Assembly (NCBI GenBank): GCA_028693055.1
Contig: JAQUWD010000028.1
Location: forward strand, 1 to 46,825
From: Eubacteriales bacterium
Lineage (GTDB): Bacteria; Bacillota; Clostridia; Christensenellales; Aristaeellaceae
Direction: 5' to 3'
DNA length: 46,825 nt
Under the pieces are notes generated by a model. It saw only the letters and a list, made by a program, of their open reading frames with translations. It made no database searches and had not been told where the DNA came from. The first letter of the stretch is position 1. Each line of letters opens with the position of its first letter. The position numbers were made by a program, and so were the translations under genes. Below are positions 25,067-35,369 of the stretch, piece after piece.

Positions 25067-26242
25067 CTACAGCTTAAAAACCTGAAAAATACCGCATTTC
25101 AGATACTCCGTCTCGGGCGAGCTAAGCAAAATCGGATGATCTCTGCCTTGGGTGCGCCATTCCACCTGTCTTAGCTGAACCCGCGCGTCTTTTTGCGCGT
25201 CCTGTAGCATCTCCCGAAACATAGGCGGCAGCACATGCTGACTGCACGAGCAGGTCACGAGGTACCCTCCGTCCCTTACCAGCTTCATTCCACGAAGATT
25301 GATCTCCTTATAGCCGCGAAGCGCGCCCACCACGGCGGAGCGGGTTTTGGTAAAGGCGGGTGGATCCAGAATGACCACGTCAAACTGCTCGTGGCGATCT
25401 TGGGCGGAGCGCAAGTAATCAAAGGCGTTGGCGCACTCAAATCGAACGCGATCCTCCACATGGTTTAGCTTCGCGTTTTCCGTGGCGAACTCACAGGCGT
25501 AATCGCTGATGTCCACGCCGATCACCTCTTTGGCTCCGTAATGAGCTGCGTGAAGGGCAAAGCTGCCGGTGTGAGTAAAGCAGTCCAGCACCCGTTGCTC
25601 CTTCACAAAGGGCGCAATGGCCGCACGGTTTTCCTTCTGGTCCAAAAAGAAGCCAGTTTTTTGTCCTTCCTTTACGTCCACCCAAAAGTGTACGCCGTTT
25701 TCCACCATTTCCACCCGATCGGGCACCTGTCCGTACAAAAGTCCAGTCTGTTGAACCATGCCTTCTAGCTCCCGTACCGGCACATCGTTTCGTTCGTAAA
25801 TGCCCAAGGGGTGAAGCTCGTCCACCAGCGCTTCCACAATATCCGTCTTAAACTGCTCCATGCCTAGGCAAAGGCTCTGCAGCACAATGACGTCTCCAAA
25901 TTTATCTGCGATAACGGCAGGCAAGCCGTCGCTTTCCGCAAAAATCAACCGGCAGCTATTGAAGTCGGCGAAACAGCGACGATATGCAATCGCCCGCTTG
26001 ACCCGTTCCCGAATAAAGCCGCTGTCAATAGGCTCCTCCCGGCGGCTCAGAATACGCAGGCTAATCTGTGAACGGGGATTGTAAACCGCCATGGCCAAAA
26101 ACTTACCGCGGTCGTTCAAAACCCGTACCACATCGCCATCCTTATACTCGCCCTCCACCTTGCCAATATCGCTACGGAACACCCACGGATGTCCCCCGTA
26201 AACCCGCTGCTCCTTACCGCGCAGTAAAATAGCGCTTGCCAT
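25067..26242 (-). CDS. RlmI-like 23S rRNA (cytosine-C5) methyltransferase
   Basis: 391 residues with an N-terminal PUA domain (GKEQRVYGGHPWVFRSDIG), a middle RlmI-type domain, and a C-terminal Rossmann methyltransferase. The SAM-binding motif is VLDCFTHTGSFALHAA and VILDPPAFTK is the catalytic-loop motif. Family members methylate a cytosine of 23S rRNA (C1962 in E. coli); the exact target here is inferred. The ATG at 26242 follows AGGAGG and lies 17 bases after the M32 peptidase gene, so the two are probably co-transcribed. Confidence 0.92.
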   Translation of the reverse strand: MASAILLRGKEQRVYGGHPWVFRSDIGKVEGEYKDGDVVRVLNDRGKFLAMAVYNPRSQISLRILSRREEPIDSGFIRERVKRAIAYRRCFADFNSCRLIFAESDGLPAVIADKFGDVIVLQSLCLGMEQFKTDIVEALVDELHPLGIYERNDVPVRELEGMVQQTGLLYGQVPDRVEMVENGVHFWVDVKEGQKTGFFLDQKENRAAIAPFVKEQRVLDCFTHTGSFALHAAHYGAKEVIGVDISDYACEFATENAKLNHVEDRVRFECANAFDYLRSAQDRHEQFDVVILDPPAFTKTRSAVVGALRGYKEINLRGMKLVRDGGYLVTCSCSQHVLPPMFREMLQDAQKDARVQLRQVEWRTQGRDHPILLSSPETEYLKCGIFQVFKL

Positions 26243-26259
26243 TGATAATTCCTCCTAAG

Positions 26260-27759
26260 CTATTGATAACAATTAGAGCGTTCCTCCACCCTTTGGCAAA
26301 GGTGACGCACATAGTACTCGGGAACAAAGCCTTCTCCCGTGGCCCGCTGCAGCAGCTGATCCGGCTCATACAGACAGCCATACTGATGGATATGCTCCCG
26401 AAGCCAATCAGTAATGGGCGCAAGGCTTCCCTTGGAAAGCAGCTCTTCCACCGGCAGTACCCTCCGTATGGCCTGCATCAGTTGGGCGGCGTAGGCGCTG
26501 CCCAGCACGTAGGTTGGAAAATAGCCGATCATGCCGCACGCCCAGTGAGTATCCTGCAAAACACCCTGCGCATCCGTGGATGGCGTTACGCCTAAATACT
26601 GGCGGTAAAGCTCGTTCCACGCCTCCGGCAAGTCCTTCACCATCAGTGTTCCGTCAATCATACGCTTTTCCAGCTCGTATCGCACCATAATGTGCAGGGG
26701 ATACGTCACCTCGTCCGCTTCGGTACGAAGCAGCGAGGGTACAATCCGGTTTGCGGCGCAGACAAGCTCTTCACCGCTGACGCCTTTCATCGCTTCCGGA
26801 AACAGCTCGCTCAGCTTAGGGGACAAAAAGCGCAGAAAGCCCGGATCGTGTCCCACCATATTTTCATACAAGCGGCTCTGTCCCTCGTGCATACCGGTGC
26901 TTGCCTCGCATAAAGCGGTACCCTGAATTTCGTCCGACATTCCCAGCTCATATAATGCGTGCCCGCTCTCATGAATCACGCTATACATGGAGGAAAGAAA
27001 GGCGTTTTCATGGTAATGGGTGGTGATACGGACGTCGCACTTGTTAAACGCTAACGTAAAGGGGTGCTCCGTTTCGGCTATAGCCGAATGTGCCGGATCA
27101 AGGCCCATCAACCCCATCAAGTAAGCGGACAGCTTGCGTTGACGATCCACTGAGCAGCGGGCGCTCACAAAGGCGGGCTCAGGCGGCTGCCCCTTGACGC
27201 GCTCCAGCAGCGGCACTAGCTTTTCGCGCAGCATCGAAAACAAGCCGTCCAACGTATCCACGCTCAAATTTTTCTCATATTCATTCAGTAGCGCGTCATA
27301 GGGCTTCTTTTTAGGCGCATAATACCCGGCAAAGCGCCGCTGAAAATCAACGATTCGTTCCAGATAGGGCCGAAAAGCTGGAAAATCGTTGGCTTCCTTG
27401 GCATTACGCCACTTTTCGGTAGCCTCGTTTACCAATTGAGAATAGGCAACGTATTCCTCCTTGGGTATCCGCGTCATTTTTTCAAGTTCTTCTCGAAGCA
27501 GCTCCGTTTGTCGGCGTTCTGGCAGCTCCAATTCCTCTTTGCAGCTCCACAGCTCGTTCAGAACCGCCCTAACCTCGTCGTTTACGAACAGCTCATAGCT
27601 TTTCTGATTCAAAATCCCTAACGCTACGCTTCGTCCCTCGGCAGAGCCGCGGGGCGCGATGGTCTCGCTGTCAAATTCGATACTGTTCATCGCATGCTGA
27701 TAGGCATGGCGTTCCAGCTGCAGTTTTTTTAACGCAGCCAGCAATTGCATTCTCTGCAT
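26260..27759 (-). CDS. Carboxypeptidase Taq-type metallopeptidase (family M32)
   Basis: Cytoplasmic zinc carboxypeptidase of about 499 residues, the usual M32 length. The HExxH site is VIHESGHALYELG, followed by the family motif ALCEASTGMHEGQSRLYEN, which contains the third zinc ligand, and later RTEADEVTYPLHI. The chosen ATG at 27759 follows GAGAGGAAGG. It is the gene after the exopolysaccharide operon, 68 bases downstream with no visible terminator, so read-through is possible. Confidence 0.93.
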   Translation of the reverse strand: MQRMQLLAALKKLQLERHAYQHAMNSIEFDSETIAPRGSAEGRSVALGILNQKSYELFVNDEVRAVLNELWSCKEELELPERRQTELLREELEKMTRIPKEEYVAYSQLVNEATEKWRNAKEANDFPAFRPYLERIVDFQRRFAGYYAPKKKPYDALLNEYEKNLSVDTLDGLFSMLREKLVPLLERVKGQPPEPAFVSARCSVDRQRKLSAYLMGLMGLDPAHSAIAETEHPFTLAFNKCDVRITTHYHENAFLSSMYSVIHESGHALYELGMSDEIQGTALCEASTGMHEGQSRLYENMVGHDPGFLRFLSPKLSELFPEAMKGVSGEELVCAANRIVPSLLRTEADEVTYPLHIMVRYELEKRMIDGTLMVKDLPEAWNELYRQYLGVTPSTDAQGVLQDTHWACGMIGYFPTYVLGSAYAAQLMQAIRRVLPVEELLSKGSLAPITDWLREHIHQYGCLYEPDQLLQRATGEGFVPEYYVRHLCQRVEERSNCYQ

Positions 27760-27827
27760 CAATGCATCCTTCCTCTCCCTACGCGCTCTGGGCAACCTTG
27801 ACCAAAGGCTTTCGCCGGGAGTACTCG

Positions 27828-29675
27828 TTATCCTTGCGTCGTTGCGTTCGTTTGTTGGTTTTCTGCCGACGCGGCTTTAACAGGCTTGATCGGCTGATTT
27901 GGCTGCATCCCGCGCTCCTTCATTTCCTCCTGTACGTAGGCTTGAGACACGGACATTTGTACATGTCCCTCCCGCAACGCCTGCATAATGTCGAAATGAT
28001 TATGCATTTGTGGGGCTGACGAGGGCGCTTGGACTGTGGTTGCTTGTGCGGACCCAGCGGCGCTTGTAGGTTTTTCGGCAGAGAGCGCCTTGCGTTCCTG
28101 TACGACGATCACCTGTTCATCCGCCATTCGCTGCTGCCAACCGGCAACCGTAAAGGCTGAGAGCAGTATCAAGTAGGGAATCATATTATAGTGGTATCTC
28201 ACTTGGGTTTCCAGCAGCATGTGGGAAAGGGCCGTTCCTAAGAAAAACAGGATGCACAGCATCTGCAAGGGGGCTGGCGCACGAGCCTTTCGCCAAGCAT
28301 CCAACCCGCTCAGCAGAGAGAAAAATAGAATACACATATAAGCGGCTCTGCCAAACGGCCGCACTGCTTCCAATTGATCCACCAGCTTCTGCGTCAGCAG
28401 CCCTTGCTGCCCCGTCCAAAGCAGATTCCAATCAATCCCGAAATCGTCGGTACCCCATAGATCCCGGAATTTGTAGACCAAGAGGTTCAGCACATCCTCA
28501 GGCTGTTGCTGAATACGGCGCAGCGCTTCCTGCATGCATTCCGCATGAGCGCCGCTGGCGGTGCCTGTCTTTAGATATGCTTCCTTAAAGAAATCCGCAT
28601 CCTCCTGATTCCATAAGCCCTCCGAGCTGCTGTTCACACCAACCATTAGGTTGTAGCCGGACGCGCCTAGTCCGCTGGCCGGGGTTTCCATGATGATTCC
28701 CCCGATGGTGCTGCTGATGGACTGGCTCACCAAGAAATACGGAACAAACACTAATAAAATACAGACAACGTTTTTGGATAAATATTTTTGTAGAGCGCTG
28801 TTGCGAACGTCATCCCCTGTGCTTTGCCCCATCAGGATACGGACGACCACGAAGGCTGCCAGCAGGATAATCGCCATCGGCCGAATGGCTCCCGCTACCG
28901 CCAAGAGAATCCCCAGCAGCACATAACGCACAATCAATCCGACGGGATCACGGCGGAACAAGCTTTTCTCACCCGTCTCTACAACAGAGACGACAAAATT
29001 TGTGGCGGCAAGAATAAAGAAGGTGAAGGTAGGCTCCGTCGCGATCATATCGGAGTAAAAAATATGAGACGGCCAAAGCGCCATAGCGGCTCCCGCCAGT
29101 AAACCGGCGGTTTTACCGGCGCAACGCCGGGCGATACGCGCCGTCAGCAGGACAGAGCCCATGCTAAACAGCAGATTGGTATACAAGGCAGTTTTCACTG
29201 ACGCACCAAAGATTTCGAACGCTGGCGCAAGAATCATCATGGGAAAACCGATGGTATGGGGATAAAGCGCAATATACTCCCGATAGGAATCTCCAATAGG
29301 GGTCAGCAGCTTATCCTGTAAGAGGTATAGGGTAATGTTGTAATAGGTTTCAAAGTCAGAGGACGGCTGAATGGGGATGCCTTCAATCACGCTGATCCGA
29401 AGCGCCAATCCGGCAATCCAGAACACGCCAAGGCCAACCCCATAGGCCCACCACTTTTTTGTATCCGTTAGCTTTTTCGAAGTCTTGTGCGTAATGCGCA
29501 TCAACAGAAATAGGGATAGAGACGCGCCAAGCACCATAAACAGCCACTTTGCTTGGTTCAGATATTCTCGCTCCGTGGCGCGCGTTACATATTCCAGAGA
29601 CGCGCACAAGGCCAGCGACATACACATGATAAAGATCGCCAATATGATATATTCCAGAACATTCTTCTTTCTCAT
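27828..29675 (-). CDS. GT-C (PMT/ArnT-like) polytopic glycosyltransferase
   Basis: 615 residues with roughly ten to twelve membrane segments. The first outside loop carries SSDFETYYNITLYLL, which matches the acidic Asp/Glu motif of lipid-phosphate-sugar-dependent GT-C enzymes. AALYPHT- and RYHYNMIPYLIL-type segments are also typical. A soluble 110-residue C-terminal tail rich in Ala, Gln and Thr (ending ENQQTNATTQG) is unusual. The start overlaps the previous gene's stop in an ATGA. As the last gene of the operon it may add side-chain sugars from a polyprenyl donor. The sugar is unknown. Confidence 0.8.
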   Translation of the reverse strand: MRKKNVLEYIILAIFIMCMSLALCASLEYVTRATEREYLNQAKWLFMVLGASLSLFLLMRITHKTSKKLTDTKKWWAYGVGLGVFWIAGLALRISVIEGIPIQPSSDFETYYNITLYLLQDKLLTPIGDSYREYIALYPHTIGFPMMILAPAFEIFGASVKTALYTNLLFSMGSVLLTARIARRCAGKTAGLLAGAAMALWPSHIFYSDMIATEPTFTFFILAATNFVVSVVETGEKSLFRRDPVGLIVRYVLLGILLAVAGAIRPMAIILLAAFVVVRILMGQSTGDDVRNSALQKYLSKNVVCILLVFVPYFLVSQSISSTIGGIIMETPASGLGASGYNLMVGVNSSSEGLWNQEDADFFKEAYLKTGTASGAHAECMQEALRRIQQQPEDVLNLLVYKFRDLWGTDDFGIDWNLLWTGQQGLLTQKLVDQLEAVRPFGRAAYMCILFFSLLSGLDAWRKARAPAPLQMLCILFFLGTALSHMLLETQVRYHYNMIPYLILLSAFTVAGWQQRMADEQVIVVQERKALSAEKPTSAAGSAQATTVQAPSSAPQMHNHFDIMQALREGHVQMSVSQAYVQEEMKERGMQPNQPIKPVKAASAENQQTNATTQG

Positions 29676-32600
29676 GCCGCTATTCCACTCCCTTGTTGCT
29701 TTATTCGTTTCTCTTCACCATGAGTATAGCGTTGCAGCCGCCAAACGCCTACCATTGCGGCAGTCAGCACAAGTAAATCGTGGCAAAGCATAAAGCCAGC
29801 CTCCTGCTTGTTGTTATCCGCCATGCCGTTTCCGATAACAGTCAGCGGGAACTGGAATATGCCGATACAAAGGATCGCCAGATATAGAATGATCAGCAGC
29901 TTCTCCTGAAGAGCGACTTTTTTGCGTGTAAGCCGATACACGCAATAAGCGACGACTGCCCCATAAAGCAGCACATATTGCCAAAAGGAGCGGCAGGCGA
30001 ATAGCGAGCGAACGTCCTTCCAAAGATTAAATCGATAAGGCTCGTTGTGGTTCACATCGCCATATAGCTCGTCGGTATAGGTCATAAAGCCGGTATGTAA
30101 ATTCACGGATTCCTGCGCAGCCCGGTCCAGCATGGTCAACAAATCCTTGGGATGGCGCAAATAATAAAGGACCATACCCACCGTGCTTACCTTGCTGTAA
30201 AATACCTCTTGGGCCTTTTGAGAGCTGGGCGAGTAAACATAATCCGAATCGGGATGATAAGCGTCTTTGCCGATGTCCGGCGCCATCGCTGTATCGATTC
30301 CCAACTCTTCCATCGCTGTAATGGGATCATCCGCTACCATCAATGCGCCATAAAAAACGCTTTGCCATAGGGTAACATTCTCCGAAACCCCTGCGTTATC
30401 CTTGTAAACGTTATAACCATCCCAAATGGCCATGCCCGCTGTCAAGGTCGTAACCAGAAGAAACGAGACGCAGCGAATCAGTCCCTTGGGATAGTGATAG
30501 ATCCCCAGCGCGATAAATAATACGATTCCCACTGGCAGCGCCAGTGCCATCTGCGCCTTGGAGCACACAAGAAACCGCAAGCTGAAACCCAGTGCAACAA
30601 ACCAAAGAATGCTGCGCTTTGATCCGCGCTCCATCAGGCACAAATGAAGCGCGGTAGCTACGGTCATGATCAGTCCCGCAATGATGGAGCCTTCCCCAAA
30701 GAGCGAGTTATACCAAGCCACATAACACTCACCCAGCAGCATGGAAATCAATCCCACAGCCGCCAGCGCCGTTGCCCTGCCCATGAGAGGATACAGATCA
30801 TGCAGTATCAGCAGAATACTCAACGTTACCAGCACCATCAGGACCGCTGCGATAATGCGGGTATCAAACGGCATCCCCGTGACCCCGCTCACTAGCCGCA
30901 TGACAGCCGCAGGAAAGACAAGGCTGTAGGTCGGCTCCAGCGAGGTAAGCCGCTCCGGATGAAAGGTATCCAAATAATCATATTTCTCAATCACACGATA
31001 GGCAAGCTGCTCTTCGCTTCGATCCAGATATTCCTGCGTCCAGAAAATATCAAGTCGATTCATCATACGTCCAAAGTCGCCGTTATTGACGCTGCCAATA
31101 TGCTTTTGCGGAAGCAACAGCATGCAACCGATGCACAGGCAAGCCACGCCGCTAACCCACAGAAGCTGTTTACGGCTAAAAGCAAAACGCTCTGCCCAAC
31201 CGGCTAGCTTATTGGCAGTCTCCGAAGCAGGAATGACAGATGGCTCCAAAGAAGCGGAGTGCCCCGTCTCCTCAAGGCGCATGGAAATAACTTGAACTCC
31301 GCGCAAGGCTCCTCCCGTTGCCAGAAAAAACGATATCCAGCCCAAAAGGAAAAAAACGACTTTCACATAGTCGATATCCACTCCGCCGGTCAAAACAATA
31401 CAAGCCGGCAGATAGAATAGAAAACCCATATTCAGCGTACACAGGCTGATTGCCAGCAAGCGCATGCCCTTTTTATCAATGAACGCCAGCAATAAAAAGA
31501 TCGCTACCGCCGCCAACATTCGTCCGCTTTGTCTACCAAAACCCTCCTGCGAAAAAATCAACCCAATCAGGACAATGGGAGAAGGGCGAATAAAACGATT
31601 GTTTCCATCCTGAGTCTGGATTCTTTCGTTCATAGGATCATACAAATGAGTGGTGAATTGCTCCAAAGCTCTAGAAATCAAATCAGGATAGGACACACAG
31701 TAAGCAATTCTCTTCCCCAACCCAATTTTTTGCAGAAGAGCATCTTGCTCCGCTTCGTTCCTAGGATTATGAACAAAGGCCTCCTCCGGATCATAGTAAG
31801 ATCGTCCTTTATCCGCCAGATAGCTATCGTCTAATCCAAAGTACGTCAGCGTTTCCTCTGGATTTTCGGCTGCATTCAAATACCCCTGAAAGATCGCAAG
31901 ATAGTTGGCTGAGTCTGATTGTACGCTAGCGTCGGATTGCAGGTTTTCTGATACTCCCACCGCGGCAAAAAGCAACGCTAAGCCGCACAACGCCAAATGA
32001 TTGGCCCAACGTCTGCCCTTGGGCCAGTGCCACCAAACGCATAGCCCAGCGCTGATTCCTAAGCAGGGAACGAGAATAATCAACTGCGCTTGGGTGCACA
32101 GCAGGATGGAAGCAGACAAAATCACGCCTGCTGCCTGCCATCCTGCTGTGCCTCTTGGCAGGCAAAGTGTATGAACGACGCACCCGACAAACAACATAAA
32201 GCCTGCAATGATCCCGCCAATGCTGTAAAGTGAATTTAAGTAGCCTGTGATGTTGTTTTCCATCATCAGCACGCAGATTGCAACGCAAGCCATACCCGCT
32301 GCTAGGCGGCTATGTCCGTACAGTCCGCTAACCATTAAATAAGCGCCTAAGGCAATCATCAGCATATAAACGAAAGCAAGAACCCGGGTTGAAAAAAGTA
32401 AGCCAAAGGGTTCCGTCACCAAACGGCATAACGCCGCCGCATAGACGGTTACCCCCTTTCCCGGCGTTAGCAAGGAAGCGTAATCAAAAGGAAGAAAGCG
32501 GTATTGCTCCACTTTGTGTCCAATTCCCGTTTCACCCTCCGGATAGGCCAGTTTGAGCTCGCTCATGACCGTGCCGTAGGAATCGTCAATCACTGCCCCT

Positions 32601-32695
32601 ATACCCGGTTGTGCAAAAAGAGTATAGCACAGCGACAGAATAACCAGAATGGCAGCGACGAGTCCCGCTTCCCGTGCCCGCTTTGAAATACGCAC
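29672..32695 (-). CDS. Tandem-duplicated polytopic membrane protein, GT-C-like
   Basis: 1007 residues made of two related halves of about 500. Matching landmarks in halves A and B are IGAVIDDSYG / IGSVNNGDFG, YLNSLYSIGGIIAG / AWYNSLFGEGSIIAG, CTQAQLIILVP / CSKAQMALALPV, NPEETLTYFGLDDSY / DPITAMEELGIDTAM, and KRIAYCVSYPDLISRALE / GMVLYYLRHPKDLLTMLD. A third, single copy is the gene at 42945-44471. The N(G/D)DFG motif resembles proteins annotated as WsfD-type hexose transferases of S-layer glycan assembly; I hold that name loosely. The start is GTG 32695 behind AAGGGGG. It probably acts on the lipid- or wall-linked glycan outside the membrane. Confidence 0.7.
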   Translation of the reverse strand: MRISKRAREAGLVAAILVILSLCYTLFAQPGIGAVIDDSYGTVMSELKLAYPEGETGIGHKVEQYRFLPFDYASLLTPGKGVTVYAAALCRLVTEPFGLLFSTRVLAFVYMLMIALGAYLMVSGLYGHSRLAAGMACVAICVLMMENNITGYLNSLYSIGGIIAGFMLFVGCVVHTLCLPRGTAGWQAAGVILSASILLCTQAQLIILVPCLGISAGLCVWWHWPKGRRWANHLALCGLALLFAAVGVSENLQSDASVQSDSANYLAIFQGYLNAAENPEETLTYFGLDDSYLADKGRSYYDPEEAFVHNPRNEAEQDALLQKIGLGKRIAYCVSYPDLISRALEQFTTHLYDPMNERIQTQDGNNRFIRPSPIVLIGLIFSQEGFGRQSGRMLAAVAIFLLLAFIDKKGMRLLAISLCTLNMGFLFYLPACIVLTGGVDIDYVKVVFFLLGWISFFLATGGALRGVQVISMRLEETGHSASLEPSVIPASETANKLAGWAERFAFSRKQLLWVSGVACLCIGCMLLLPQKHIGSVNNGDFGRMMNRLDIFWTQEYLDRSEEQLAYRVIEKYDYLDTFHPERLTSLEPTYSLVFPAAVMRLVSGVTGMPFDTRIIAAVLMVLVTLSILLILHDLYPLMGRATALAAVGLISMLLGECYVAWYNSLFGEGSIIAGLIMTVATALHLCLMERGSKRSILWFVALGFSLRFLVCSKAQMALALPVGIVLFIALGIYHYPKGLIRCVSFLLVTTLTAGMAIWDGYNVYKDNAGVSENVTLWQSVFYGALMVADDPITAMEELGIDTAMAPDIGKDAYHPDSDYVYSPSSQKAQEVFYSKVSTVGMVLYYLRHPKDLLTMLDRAAQESVNLHTGFMTYTDELYGDVNHNEPYRFNLWKDVRSLFACRSFWQYVLLYGAVVAYCVYRLTRKKVALQEKLLIILYLAILCIGIFQFPLTVIGNGMADNNKQEAGFMLCHDLLVLTAAMVGVWRLQRYTHGEEKRIKQQGSGIAA

Positions 32696-32707
32696 CTCAT
32701 TTCCCCC

Positions 32708-35347
32708 TTAAAAGCGCTGATTTTGCTCGCGAATCTCCGATTCCTTTTGAGCCTTTTCCGGCTCCAAAGCGCCATCTTGGACGCTGAAGGCATCAATTTT
32801 CACAGGCGAAAAACGGAATTTTTCACCCTCTGCCGTTTCTTGGCAACCAATCAATAGCGTGCCGTCATACGGCGCGCATTCGCTTTCCAATGTAGCGATG
32901 GCTTTACCGTTTAGATACACACGATAATGTGCTCCATCCTTTACGATCACAAATCGCATTTTTTGCCGTTCTTGATCTGCGGGAATCGTAACTGTTTCTA
33001 CACCCAAGAAAAGCGTAAATGAATTATCTGTATTAGAGCGTAGCAGCAGACCCCGATACTGACCGACCCTCTCGCTAAAGCAGGAAAAATACGCGTCCGA
33101 TCTGTTGATGCTATCAGCGTTCAGCTCGACGATCAGCGTCCAAGCCTTATCTGATACGTCGTAGAGTTTAACGCCTGTATCCAGATAACGGCCCACTGTA
33201 TCCCCTAGGTAGGGGTCTGACATTTCATATTGAACGGTGCTACCCACACGCTTTTCAGGCATTGGCGCATCCTCCAAGGTTAGCTGCGCCGCTTGCTCAT
33301 CTTCCACAACGCCGCTAAGCACCTGTAGTCCCATAACGCAGGTTTGACTAAATCGGAATTTCTCACCGTCAGCGTCCTCCTGACAGCCGATCAAAAGATT
33401 CCCCTCATAAGGGTCGCAAAGAGTGTCAATCCCATCGATAACCTTTACGCCATCTGCATAGACGGTATAAACGGATACATCCTTCTCGATAACCAGCAGC
33501 ATGGACTGACCGGGCACGCAGGGTACCTGCACGCTATAGTTTGACCCCAGCAGCAGATCAATCCGATTCTCCTGGGTCTGACGAACCAACAGCCCACGAT
33601 AATGATCCGGCTCCTCGCTAAAGCAAGAAAAATAAACATTATCGCTGCCAAGCGTATTAGGTAAAATACGAGCGATGATCGTAAACCGATTGGCGGATTC
33701 GTCGTACAGCTGCACTCCCGTATCGATAAACGATTCTTGCAGATACTCCCAACCGCCCCCCACAAATTGCTCCCTTAGCGTGTAGATTTCCTGTTGTTCA
33801 TCCCCAAAAAACCCTAAAGGAAGCGGCGTTTCCGGCAATTCATCAGGCGACCATGCCGCAATCTGTTCCGCGCTGAAAATCTGATCCTCGTAAAACTCAA
33901 AATTGAGCGTACGCGTTCGGCTGTAACGGAATTTTTCGCCATCGGGGCTAAGCTCCTGACAGCCAATCAACAGGTTGCCCTCATATGGGTTGCAAGGCAG
34001 CTCCCGCCCAAGGAAGATGCATATTCCATCGACATACAGGTCATAGGTTTGGGAATTTTTGACGATTGCCAGATCAACCGTGTCGTTTTCGGCAATAAAG
34101 GTGGTGGATATATTTGCACCCAGCTTCAAATCAATCACATGATCGCCGGACTTCCGAGCCAGCAGGCCATAATTACCCGCATCCGCCTGCTCGCTAAAGC
34201 AGGAGAAATAAACCTCATTATCGCCATAGGTTTTCATGTCCAGCCGCGCTAGGAGCGTCCAGCTACCGTAGCGGTTTTCAAGGGGCCTGATACCGGTATC
34301 TACAGATCGTGTGATCCCATCGCCCTGAAACTGCCGTTCCAGCGCGTAGCTAGGCGTGTTTTGCGTGGCTACAGTGACGTTCTGGTTGTACCAGATATGC
34401 GCTGCATCCCTCCGTCGATCGGGCAGCTCGTAATGGGCTTTCAGGTAGGCTCCCAAATGAGCGGTAAGCTTAGGGATCCCGTTATTATTTAAATGTCCTA
34501 TATCATAAAAATCGCTTAGCGGATCAATGCCGGCAGCTTGATACTCCTTTAGATAATTGACGAAGTCCACGCCCTCTTCCCTTGCAATGCGCTCCGCCGT
34601 GTTCAAGCGCATGCATTCCTCCGCTGTAGCTTGATAGGGCGCGACAATAAGCAGCAAGGGAATCCCTTGGCTCTTACATAAATTGATGGTTTTACGTAAA
34701 TATGTTTCTGACTTTTCTGTCAACGGGAGCTCGTCGGTTATGGAGGCGTAATCCAGTAAGGATGCCTGAAAATTGTTGGACGGCACAGATAAGATGTCCT
34801 GAACGTCAGTAGAAATGCCATCGGTGTAATAGTAAAAATCATTTTCCGTCAGTTCATTATATCGGTTATGATACGTCGGCATCCCCCACAGCGCCTCCGC
34901 AGCCTCTTGCCAAGTGCGAAAAGACGCCCGCGCGGCGTTCACCTGATCCAAGCTCGCATTTACGGCTTGAACATTTTTCAGCGCAGCGGCAGAATCCGAA
35001 TATTCGGCTGTTACTCCGCAAAGAAAAATATCGATAACGACCACCTTCGGCTTTTGGGTCTTAAGGCCTTCCTTTACAAAATAGTAGCTATTCCAAATGG
35101 GCTGCATACCGCTCCAAAGATTATAGCCGGCAATGCCTTCGTTTTGCCATAACAGCTTTGGTGAAATATTTCTGCCCATATGAGAGGAGCCCACCATCAA
35201 TACGTCCACCGTATTTTCCGGCAGAGCATAGTAATTGCGCATAGGCTCTATGCCGTCCTCGGTTTTTATATGTAATGCGGAATTCGCATACGAATAGAGA
35301 AGCAGAAATACGCACAGAAAACCAACTACACCCAACAACTTCTTCAT
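32708..35347 (-). CDS. SGNH/AlgX-like hydrolase with three LamG-like repeats
   Basis: 879 residues. An N-terminal membrane anchor (GVVGFLCVFLLLYSY) is followed by an SGNH-type domain with the GSSHMGRN block (Gly53-Ser-Ser-His56) and the catalytic D282-I-G-H285 pair. Three related repeats of about 145 residues follow (about 345-485, 535-680, 715-860). Each contains YFSCFSE and PY(E/D)G-LLIGCQE...GEKFRFS and looks like a concanavalin A/LamG sandwich, probably sugar binding. The gene follows the MBOAT gene by 22 bases. MBOAT-plus-SGNH pairs are known to O-acylate extracellular glycans, which is the likely role. The ATG at 35347 is chosen by GAAGAAGG spacing; a longer reading upstream lacks a ribosome site. 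Confidence 0.8.
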   Translation of the reverse strand: MKKLLGVVGFLCVFLLLYSYANSALHIKTEDGIEPMRNYYALPENTVDVLMVGSSHMGRNISPKLLWQNEGIAGYNLWSGMQPIWNSYYFVKEGLKTQKPKVVVIDIFLCGVTAEYSDSAAALKNVQAVNASLDQVNAARASFRTWQEAAEALWGMPTYHNRYNELTENDFYYYTDGISTDVQDILSVPSNNFQASLLDYASITDELPLTEKSETYLRKTINLCKSQGIPLLLIVAPYQATAEECMRLNTAERIAREEGVDFVNYLKEYQAAGIDPLSDFYDIGHLNNNGIPKLTAHLGAYLKAHYELPDRRRDAAHIWYNQNVTVATQNTPSYALERQFQGDGITRSVDTGIRPLENRYGSWTLLARLDMKTYGDNEVYFSCFSEQADAGNYGLLARKSGDHVIDLKLGANISTTFIAENDTVDLAIVKNSQTYDLYVDGICIFLGRELPCNPYEGNLLIGCQELSPDGEKFRYSRTRTLNFEFYEDQIFSAEQIAAWSPDELPETPLPLGFFGDEQQEIYTLREQFVGGGWEYLQESFIDTGVQLYDESANRFTIIARILPNTLGSDNVYFSCFSEEPDHYRGLLVRQTQENRIDLLLGSNYSVQVPCVPGQSMLLVIEKDVSVYTVYADGVKVIDGIDTLCDPYEGNLLIGCQEDADGEKFRFSQTCVMGLQVLSGVVEDEQAAQLTLEDAPMPEKRVGSTVQYEMSDPYLGDTVGRYLDTGVKLYDVSDKAWTLIVELNADSINRSDAYFSCFSERVGQYRGLLLRSNTDNSFTLFLGVETVTIPADQERQKMRFVIVKDGAHYRVYLNGKAIATLESECAPYDGTLLIGCQETAEGEKFRFSPVKIDAFSVQDGALEPEKAQKESEIREQNQRF

Positions 35348-35369
35348 TGCAATGCCTTCTTCCTTTCCC

